Shown piece by piece: positions 9,814 through 16,454 of a stretch of 64,000 nt of DNA. Origin of the DNA: Eubacterium sp. (lineage in GTDB: Bacteria; Bacillota; Clostridia; Lachnospirales; Lachnospiraceae); contig JAAWJJ010000012.1 of NCBI GenBank assembly GCA_022796875.1, positions 1-64,000 of the forward strand, given 5' to 3'. Positions within the stretch are counted from its first letter, which is position 1, and each line of letters opens with the position of its first letter. A model generated the notes under the pieces. It saw only the letters and a list, made by a program, of their open reading frames with translations, searched no databases and had not been told where the DNA came from. The position numbers and the translations under genes were made by a program.

Positions 9814-9861
9814 GCCCTTACCTGTCATGATTTTTTTCAAATTACCAATCAAATAAAAGCC

Positions 9862-10950
9862 TTATTCCGTTTCAATTGCCTCGTAGTCATCACCCACGGT
9901 AATTCCCAGCTCTTTGCAATTTGCTTCATTGTATTTCTTCGTTACTTTTGGTGCAAAAGCAACCGGCATTTCATTCACATCCGCACCGTTTACCAAAATT
10001 TCATATGCCATTTCTCCGGTTGCATATCCCAAATCATAATAGCTGATACTCAAAGTCACTACGCCGCATCCGGCACAAATGCCTTCTTCCCCTGCAACAA
10101 TCGGTACTTTTGCCGGAAGCACTACGTTAGCAATTGCTTCCGTACAGGATGCCGCTGTATTGTCCGTCGGCACATAAATAACATCGCTTTCACTGCAAGC
10201 CGTTGTTGCTACGGATGAAACGTCGTTGGAATCTGCAAATGTATATTCTGCTACGGTATAGCCGTAATCCTCCAGATATTTTTTCATTTCGGTTGCCTGA
10301 TACTCAGAATTTGGTTCTGCGGAACAGTACAAAATACCGATGTTCTTTGCATCCGGGAACATTTCGTTTAACATAGCCGCCTGCTGATCCAGCGGAGCCA
10401 GGTCGCTTGTCCCGGAAATATTTCCTCAGACTGTTCCTGTCCAGTCTGAAATATCCAATGCTGTCGCATAATCCGTAATAGACGTTCCCAAAATCGGAAT
10501 AGAATCCGTAGCTGCTGTCGCCGCCTGCAGGGATGCCGTTGCATTCGCCATAATCAGGTCTACCTCATCCGATACAAATGTATTACAAATCGTTGCACAG
10601 GTCGGGGAATCTCCCGCCGCATTCTGTTCGTCAAAAAATACTTTGTCGCCTAACTTTTCTGTTAATGCTTCTTTAAATCCCTGTGTTGCCGCATCCAAAG
10701 CCTGATGCTGAACAAGCTGGCAAATACCGATATTATAACTTTCACCATTTCCTGCCGTTTCATTAGAAGATGTTTCCGATTCCGTACCTGCCGGAGCCGC
10801 CGTTTCTCCTTCTGACGCATCGGATGCTGCCTGTGATTCCGGTTCTGATTTTGCATCTGCACCTGAGTTTGATGCGTTGTTTCCGCAGCCTGCCATTCCC
10901 ACTACGCAAACTGCTGCGAGCAATATTGCCATAAGTCTTCTCTTTTTCAT
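9862..10950 (-). pseudogene. ABC substrate-binding lipoprotein with in-frame TGA
   Basis: Would encode a 362-residue extracytoplasmic binding lipoprotein of the ABC_sub_bind (TrpX-like) family. The N-terminus is a lipoprotein signal with lipobox GMAGC, then an acidic Ser/Ala linker, then the first lobe. The frame is closed by TGA at 10426-10428 after residue 174, yet continues in the same frame (GNISGTSDLAPLDQQAAM...) to a normal stop at 9862 with no other lesion. A single G-to-T change (GGA to TGA) would explain it. The second half has no own ribosome site. It could be a recent nonsense mutation, a sequencing error or a read-through site. AGGAGG-like CTGGAGG precedes the start at 10950. Confidence 0.85.
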
Positions 10951-11011
10951 TTTTTCCTCCAGATTTCTGCTGTCTTTCTATATATTCATCAGCAATATAT
11001 TTAACATTCAT

Positions 11012-11040
11012 ACTATAGCACTTTAACTGGATAAAGTCAA
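11012..11040 (-). promoter_or_regulatory. Sigma-A promoter of the ABC operon
   Basis: On the minus strand TTGACT (11035-11040) and TATAGT (11012-11017) are separated by exactly 17 nt. They lie about 60 nt upstream of the lipoprotein start. Confidence 0.75.
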
Positions 11041-11132
11041 TAAGATTTCAATTGGAAAAATCCCCGTTGCGCAGACAATACGCTACTTTTCATAAAGTAG
11101 AGAAGCACGCCATGATACAGGACAAAATCCAA

Positions 11133-11164
11133 AACAAAAGAGCACCTGCCGCTACCGCTGCTCT
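11133..11164 (-). terminator. Terminator-like hairpin upstream of the ABC promoter
   Basis: AGAGCA/TGCTCT arms (11139-11144 and 11159-11164) enclose a GC-rich loop and are followed on the minus strand by TTTTGTTTTGG. It could stop transcripts from the psiE-like gene before they enter the ABC operon. Confidence 0.5.
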
Positions 11165-11192
11165 GCAGATGCCCTATAAAAGAAGGGAGTTT

Positions 11193-11273
11193 ATGAAAAA
11201 GATTATTATCACAGTAATTTGTGATACTATTACTATATCCCTATCCCTTGAATATTATTTGTCCTCAATGTAA
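11193..11273 (+). CDS. Possible 26-residue hydrophobic peptide
   Basis: A short frame beginning MKKIIITVICDTITISLSLE follows a good AAGGGAG site at 7 nt spacing and ends at TAA 11271. It is one hydrophobic stretch after a KK start, as in small membrane or type I toxin-like peptides. There is no recognised family, no clear promoter and no antitoxin RNA identified. The rest of the 11041-11364 gap has nothing else I can support. Confidence 0.25.
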   Translation: MKKIIITVICDTITISLSLEYYLSSM

Positions 11274-11364
11274 AGATTTCGTGAAAAGTGTGTTAATAGT
11301 CTGTTCATAATTTAACAAAATTGATGCTAAAATGCTGCAATCAAACTTCTTATGCGTTTTTTCT

Positions 11365-11802
11365 TTAGTTGTTTCCATTTTTTTCAATACTCTTCCCTGT
11401 TTGCATATTTTTTTCTTTCTTATGCGGATGCTTCCATTCCGAATGAAGAAATTTCCTTACAATCAAAATAATGGCAACACCAATAATTGTAAGCAAATTT
11501 TCCATAGCAGATGTTTCCTGCACAATCGTATGGCGGACAATACAGAACATTAACACCTCAAGTACGGTTTCTGTTCCCGGTTTACATAACATTTTAAAAA
11601 ACTCAATCCCGATAACAATACTTAATAACTTGGACATAAACTCCAAAAAAGCTTCCGTATCCATCCGATGATTCAAAAATTCAAGAAAAGGCTCCCACAA
11701 CGCAAAAATAGCCACGGCAACAACAATAATCACAATTACCGCCATAAAACGTTCCAACACTTCACTGATCTTGTCCATCAAATTGTAAATTTTTTCTCCC
11801 AT
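11365..11802 (-). CDS. PsiE-like membrane protein
   Basis: A 145-residue protein with four predicted membrane helices: around residues 20-42, 62-78, 84-100 and 108-126. The ordering, and residues such as the basic/His-containing FCIVRHTIVQ segment, resemble the phosphate-starvation-inducible PsiE family, whose function is not established. The start at 11802 follows GGAGG. A longer frame extends upstream through a tRNA gene and is rejected. It is alone between the tRNA-Gly gene and the ABC operon. Confidence 0.7.
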   Translation of the reverse strand: MGEKIYNLMDKISEVLERFMAVIVIIVVAVAIFALWEPFLEFLNHRMDTEAFLEFMSKLLSIVIGIEFFKMLCKPGTETVLEVLMFCIVRHTIVQETSAMENLLTIIGVAIILIVRKFLHSEWKHPHKKEKNMQTGKSIEKNGNN

Positions 11803-11945
11803 ACATCCTCCGTCATCCAACCTTTTAAAAACCGTAAGACACATCGTATCGTCGGTCTTATTCCGTTGGCCATATTCTGTCCGTATTTTACGGATAATAT
11901 TTTTCAAAAAAAGAAGATATGCCATCCCGCATATCTTTCCCTGAA

Positions 11946-12018
11946 AGCGATAGACGGGGCTCGAACCCGCGGTCTCGACCTTGGCAAGGTCGCGCGTTAC
12001 CAACTACGCCACTATCGC
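11946..12018 (-). tRNA. tRNA-Gly (GCC)
   Basis: A full cloverleaf reads on the minus strand: acceptor GCGATAG/CTATCGC, D arm GCG/CGC, anticodon stem CGACC/GGTCG with loop TTGCCAA (anticodon GCC), and T loop TTCGAGC. The 73-nt gene does not encode CCA. Confidence 0.95.
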
Positions 12019-12150
12019 AGATACCAATTATGTAGTTTTTAATCATAACCACTGATTTAATACTAAGATATCATACCACACACAAAAAAAACTGTCAAGA
12101 ATTTATTTTTGTCCTATTTCAAAACTTTTACACACTCTGAAATTACAGGA

Positions 12151-12547
12151 TATAAAATATTATCAGAACATTTACTGCGTGGTTTCGGTCGGCAGTTCTA
12201 ATAGTTCCGTCAAATATTTTAGAAGTCTAGCAGAATCAGGAAAATATATTACAGAAGTAAAATGTCAGACCCGTGCAAAATAATAACCAATTGTCCTTGC
12301 GGAAGAAAATGAGATTTTCTTAGCGCTCAGTGTTTTACCAGCAATTTGGGGACAGGGATGTCCCCAAAAGCCCGAACTGCGCCCGGACGGCGCATTGAGG
12401 GCGGTTGCGTACGCAAAAGTAATCCTGTCAGAGCGGTAAAAAAATCCATTTGATGTAGCAGGCAATTGTTATATTTTGTATGGGACTGACAGCATACCTA
12501 TGAAATCAGGTTTTTTGATGCGGCCAACTTTTGATAATATTTTTTAT
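12151..12547 (+). mobile_element. MITE-like element, copy 1 (long form)
   Basis: This is a non-coding element with inverted ends AAAATATTATCAGAA (12154-12168) and TTTTGATAATATTTT near 12529-12543. Its flanks and inner modules match the elements at 22394-22671 (inverted) and 39060-39254 (same direction). This copy carries an extra middle segment of roughly 160 bp, part of which (GCGTACGCAAAAGTAATCCT) recurs in copy 3. It fills the gap between tRNA-Gly and the SEDS-like gene. Confidence 0.8.
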
Positions 12548-12571
12548 AATTTCAAACGAAAATTTCGTGCT

Positions 12572-13933
12572 TTATGGCAAAAGCATCAGCTTCCATCGCC
12601 TTTTTTTCACCACCTGCTGCGGCACAATATTCTGGTAACGATAAACGCTCATGACAAAACCCAACAAGATAAAAGAAACAACCGTACTACCGAATCCGTA
12701 CGACAATAATGGGAAATATGTACTGGTCGTCGGCAAAAAAGACAGATTTTCCAGGGTTGCCTGAAGAAACTGCACGGCAAAGACAACGGCGCTTCCGGCG
12801 CCAATCAGCATACCCGCCTGATTCTTCTGCTTTGTCACCATCATTAACATCTTCCAGATAAATAAAGCGATTACCGCCCCAAGGATGATACCCGCCAGCA
12901 CCCCATAATAACCGACAATATGGGTAAATATCATCTGTTCCGACGCAAATATGGAAGATACTCCTGTATCAACGCCAATAAAAACCGCGTCACATTTTCC
13001 AAACAGGTGGCTGCTCTGCATAAACCGTCGCACATTAGATAAAACAAATCCCTGCCCCTCTGCGCTTCCGATTCCCAGCCAGCTTTGAATCCGCGCACCC
13101 TGATATCCTGCGCCAAAATGCATCATATAAGCAGCCCCCGACAGCGGCGCTGCTGCCAGAAACATCCATAATATGCCCAACACCGCTTTTTTCTGAATCT
13201 GAAACCAATCTTTTGCCGCCGCTATACTAAATACTGCTGCCAGAATATACAGCAGGTTAAAAAGCGTAGGCAAAGACGGGGCATACCAGGCAAGAAACAG
13301 CGGCGGCGCCATCCAAAGCATAGCTTTTAAGACGGCGGAATACCCCGCTCCCCGACAGCGATACAGCAGCGAGGCATAAATCGGTACATAGAGATACAGA
13401 AACGGAACCAGGTCAATACTTCCCCATGGAACGGAAAGCCACAACAGGCGTCCGCTTACCGCCGTTACCCCAAACAAACACTGAAGCAGGCCGATTATCC
13501 CAAAAATAACGGCAGCTTCTCTCGCATACTTTACAAGAAAGGAATAATCCAGAAAATATATGGCAAACATAACGGCCAGCCCGATCCCCAATGCAAGCAA
13601 ATGCTCTTTCATGGAAAAACTCTGCTGCTCTCCCCATATTTTATTCATGGAAAACTGTAGCATCAATCCAATGACACACAGCACAGCCGTAAATATCAAC
13701 ATCCTCCATTCCAGCTTTGGACGATGGATACGATCCAGTTCTACTCCTGTTTCCACCGGGTTGCCCATGCGTTCCACCGCTTTTTTCATCGCTTCTTCTT
13801 TCCTCAGCCCGTATTCTTCATAACACTCTGCCTGGTCGTCAATATGCTGGCTTAACTCTTCCCTGACCATCCCGTGAACCTTTGTACAACGTATTTGTTC
13901 TAACACAAGCTTTAAATATTCCTCTTTTTTCAT
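12572..13933 (-). CDS. SEDS (FtsW/RodA/SpoVE)-like protein with N-terminal HAAS domain
   Basis: 453-residue membrane protein. Residues 1-75 form a soluble permease-prefix (HAAS/DUF1700-type) domain (EEYLKLVLEQIRC..EELSQHIDDQ), followed by ten or so membrane helices of the SEDS glycosyltransferase fold. SEDS enzymes polymerise peptidoglycan. The usual catalytic segment before TM8 (PEAHTDFIFAVIAEELGF-like) reads FASEQMIFTHIVGYYGVLAG here, so the catalytic Asp and the EE pair are not conserved. It starts 3 nt after the padR stop with GGAGG upstream, so the two genes are one operon. The role is unknown; a regulated, possibly non-catalytic, envelope protein is inferred. Confidence 0.82.
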   Translation of the reverse strand: MKKEEYLKLVLEQIRCTKVHGMVREELSQHIDDQAECYEEYGLRKEEAMKKAVERMGNPVETGVELDRIHRPKLEWRMLIFTAVLCVIGLMLQFSMNKIWGEQQSFSMKEHLLALGIGLAVMFAIYFLDYSFLVKYAREAAVIFGIIGLLQCLFGVTAVSGRLLWLSVPWGSIDLVPFLYLYVPIYASLLYRCRGAGYSAVLKAMLWMAPPLFLAWYAPSLPTLFNLLYILAAVFSIAAAKDWFQIQKKAVLGILWMFLAAAPLSGAAYMMHFGAGYQGARIQSWLGIGSAEGQGFVLSNVRRFMQSSHLFGKCDAVFIGVDTGVSSIFASEQMIFTHIVGYYGVLAGIILGAVIALFIWKMLMMVTKQKNQAGMLIGAGSAVVFAVQFLQATLENLSFLPTTSTYFPLLSYGFGSTVVSFILLGFVMSVYRYQNIVPQQVVKKRRWKLMLLP

Positions 13934-13936
13934 TTG

Positions 13937-14266
13937 CTAAACCTCCATACAAATAATGGAATTTACGGCATCCGTAAAGTGCGTCCATTCCTCTTTCTTC
14001 TGCTGGAAATACCGTTTTCCTTCTTCTGTCACCCCGTAATATTTACGTGTTTTTCCATTCACCGCTTTCTCATATGATGTCAGGAGGCTCTTTTCCTCCA
14101 GCAAATGTAAAAGCGGATACAATGTGCCTGCCTTTAATTCAAACACGTTTTGTGACCGTTTCCTTAACTCCTCAATCATTTCATAACCATACATATCTTT
14201 CTCCTCCAACAACTTTAAGATCAACATCGCCGTGCTGCCTGATAACAGGGCTTTGTCTACTGCCAT
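13937..14266 (-). CDS. PadR-family transcriptional regulator
   Basis: 109 residues with the PadR winged helix: GSTAMLILKLLEEKDMYGYEMIEEL, then KAGTLYPLLHLLEEKSLL and a wing ending RKYYGVTEEGK, plus a short dimerisation helix. PadR repressors commonly sit upstream of HAAS-domain membrane proteins and control their own operon. Two palindromes overlapping its promoter support autoregulation. The inducing signal is unknown. Confidence 0.93.
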   Translation of the reverse strand: MAVDKALLSGSTAMLILKLLEEKDMYGYEMIEELRKRSQNVFELKAGTLYPLLHLLEEKSLLTSYEKAVNGKTRKYYGVTEEGKRYFQQKKEEWTHFTDAVNSIICMEV

Positions 14267-14290
14267 TTTCTTTTCCTCCTGTTATTTATA

Positions 14291-14337
14291 TATAGATCAT
14301 CTATACTCATTATATATAGACGATCTATATATGTCAA
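14291..14337 (-). promoter_or_regulatory. Consensus promoter with two PadR-type operators
   Basis: On the minus strand TTGACA (14332-14337) and TATAAT (14309-14314) are spaced by 17 nt, a perfect sigma-A promoter. A palindrome ATATAGACGATCTATAT (14314-14330) fills the spacer, and a perfect 15-bp palindrome TATAGATCATCTATA (14291-14305) lies just downstream of the -10. Centre-to-centre spacing is 24 bp. This layout predicts tight repression by the adjacent PadR protein. Confidence 0.85.
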
Positions 14338-14395
14338 GCAAAAAAAAGAAACCCCCAACACTGATTTGTTTATCAATGCCGGAAGCCTCCTACCA

Positions 14396-14479
14396 TGCCC
14401 GCGACCGGAATCGAACCGGTACTGTGTCGCCACAACAGGATTTTAAGTCCTGCGCGTCTGCCAGTTCCGCCACGCGGGC
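14396..14479 (-). tRNA. tRNA-Leu (TAA)
   Basis: An 84-nt class II tRNA with acceptor GCCCGCG/CGCGGGC, anticodon loop CTTAAAA (anticodon TAA), a long variable arm and T loop TTCGATT. CCA is not encoded. Confidence 0.95.
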
Positions 14480-14691
14480 AAACGAATAAAAACTGTAAAA
14501 CTGTTTCTTAACAGGGAGAAATTATATCATACAATTTTCGGGGCTTCAATATTCTAATTTACAAAATCTGCGTTTATTTTTACCCTTTTTACATAAATTT
14601 TTACTAGTATTCATCATCATGGAATACCCAAATGCAGTCATATTGGTCTTTTTGCCTGTCTGTTCCAGTGCCGCAACATAAATGCCGTTTT

Positions 14692-15221
14692 TCATCGCCC
14701 ATGTACGGGGCAGCGTTTCCATACGCCATGTTCTATTGTCTGGGCCACCCCGCCGTCCTGAAGTATTTTTTGTTCCCTCGGATGCGGACACATTTCCGGC
14801 AAATGAAAAAACCAGACCATAAACGGCACCGCCGATATTCCCGCCAAAACCAGGGCAATCGGCTGCGCTTCTTCAATTTTGTACAGTCCCCTTACTATTG
14901 TGATCGTCTTTCTTCTTAAAAACATACTTAAAAGAATCAGAAAACTAACCGCCTGGCTGCATGCCGTCGATAATCCCGCTCCCGCAATTCCCATTTCCAG
15001 GCCTTACATCAGTATCGGATCAAAACAGATATTGATAACGGAGCCGATATGAGAATGAATCCCATATATGTTTTTGCATAGACCGCTATCGTTTCCGTAC
15101 TTCCCAGAATCCATACCAGCGGATCCAGAAATACAAATCCGGCCGCAGTTATCAAAATACCAAAAAACCTGGATTCCGCCAGTCCCGTATACGTTTCCTC
15201 CAACATTTTCTTATGCGACAA
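14692..15221 (-). pseudogene. MATE-family exporter remnant
   Basis: Broken middle part of a MATE multidrug exporter. One frame (15221-15009) reads ...LDPLVWILGSTETIAVYAKTYMGFILISAP. A frame change then gives NICFDPILM, a TAA, and GLEMGIAGAGLSTACSQAVSFLIL, matching MATE helices 4-6. The true N-terminus and C-terminal half are missing, and the 5' edge abuts another gene fragment on the opposite strand. At least one frameshift and one stop are present. Sequence 14480-14691 shows no recognisable gene. Confidence 0.75.
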
Positions 15222-15302
15222 AAAAGCCGGGGCGTCAAAATACTTTGCCTGTTTCGGGCAATTTCGGATGTTTCCGGATTTATACCGAAAACCTCAAAAG
15301 CC

Positions 15303-16136
15303 CGAAAAAAAACATACTTAATCCCGAGAATTCAGGCTATGCTTATTTTCGCAACGGCGATTCCCACCAATACTGTTACGAGGCCTGCGGAAAAATATAC
15401 CTGGTTGCCCTTGACTCCGTTGGAATTCTGAAAGTCTGTACGTTAGGCTCGGACATGAAAGCGAAAGCCGTATCCACAGAAGACGTTTTCGTCAGCCATT
15501 CCTTTGGCGAATATGTAAAATTTAAGGACGGAAACCTGTACCTCTTAAACCTCGGCGATGGAATTCCGCGCGCAGTCTTTCTGACTGCGATAAATAATTA
15601 TGGCACAAAAAAAGAAGAAGCAAATTACTATCATGTGTTAAAACTAAAAGGTGCGATCGGAAATAATGCGACCGGCTGCAGTATAGGCGGAATGGAAATC
15701 GGAAACAAAAATATACTGACTGTCGGCGCTGAACAGCCGCATGGCTATAAGATAAAGGGCATCAAAGGATTTTCTTCCAATTATAAAGATAATATTTACG
15801 TTGCTGTTACAGACAAAACTACCGGTAAAAATACATTAAAATGGCTGACTGCCTATCATCCAAAAAACAAATACATTAGTTTCAACGCCAAAAATAGTAA
15901 AACTCAGCGACAGCCGCTTTGCAATCCTTTATTCCACTACCACATCCGGATCAACGAAAGAAGATCTCCATTATATAATAGTAGACGAAAATGGAAAGAA
16001 AAAATATTCCAAAACGTATAAAGGATTTCCTTTCTGCGGACTTAACCAGCCGCTTCTTTCAAACGGCAAAATTATATGGACAGAGTATACCAACGATGGC
16101 TGGAACGTGTACAGCATCCCTGCATTGTCCAGATAA
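15303..16136 (+). pseudogene. Remnant of a beta-propeller-like surface protein
   Basis: An N-terminally truncated frame begins around KNILNPENSGYAYFRNGDSHQ and shows repeating beta-blade phrases (IYLVALD, LYLLNLGDGIP, NIYVAVTDKTT). Near 15895 the frame shifts by one base and continues as VKLSDSRFAILYSTTTSGSTKE to a stop at 16134. Such propeller C-termini occur in secreted proteins of clostridia, but the family was not identified. There is no start codon or ribosome site at its 5' edge, where it joins the MATE remnant. Confidence 0.65.
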
Positions 16137-16159
16137 TTAAGAATTTGTGGAAACATGTC

Positions 16160-16199
16160 AGAGCATATAGATCACTGAAATTTATATGCTCTTTTTTTA
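16160..16199 (+). terminator. Rho-independent terminator after propeller remnant
   Basis: AGAGCATATA (16160-16169) pairs perfectly with TATATGCTCT (16183-16192), followed by a T7 run. It lies 24 nt past the remnant's stop and is a textbook terminator, so the remnant was once a real transcription unit. Confidence 0.9.
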
Positions 16200-16353
16200 T
16201 CATACAGTGATACCTGTCAGGCAGCAGGAACCGCCGTTTGGTATACCACTTGCGTACATTTTGCAATCCAACAAAGTCCTGTCCAAAATACAGTTATCCT
16301 GTTTTCAAATCATATGCAAATTCTTCTGGATTACTGGCCGTTTCTTTTAACGT

Positions 16354-16421
16354 TATAATGAATATGTAAACAAAATCAGGCCGGAGTTTTAAAAAAGTTA
16401 CCCCATTACAAAACTCCGGCC
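16354..16421 (+). promoter_or_regulatory. Promoter and leader hairpin of the transhydroxylase operon
   Basis: A TATAAT box (16354-16359) with a poor -35 precedes a perfect 12-bp hairpin, GGCCGGAGTTTT (16379-16390) with AAAACTCCGGCC (16410-16421), 33 nt before the start codon. There is no U-run after it, so it is not a plain terminator. mRNA protection or a protein/ligand-responsive leader is possible. Bases 16200-16353 hold nothing else recognised. Confidence 0.5.
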
Positions 16422-16454
16422 GCCATTTATCATTATAAAAAGGAGCGTACAGTT

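Noticed and set aside
10426..10428. TGA as a selenocysteine codon
   Set aside because: The position falls in a Gly-rich loop of a binding protein, where Gly is expected from context. No selenocysteine insertion hairpin was evident after it and no redox role is known for the family.
11802..12003. N-terminal extension of the PsiE-like protein
   Set aside because: It runs through the tRNA-Gly gene and has no ribosome site; GGAGG precedes the ATG at 11802.
12265..12465. Short protein inside MITE copy 1
   Set aside because: A similar reading occurs in copy 3 only because the DNA module is repeated; no ribosome site or conserved frame.
15068..15302. Continuous 317-residue protein from 15068
   Set aside because: Its first about 75 residues are an antisense reading of the MATE remnant, and its last 30 lie past a frameshift; only the middle is a gene fragment.
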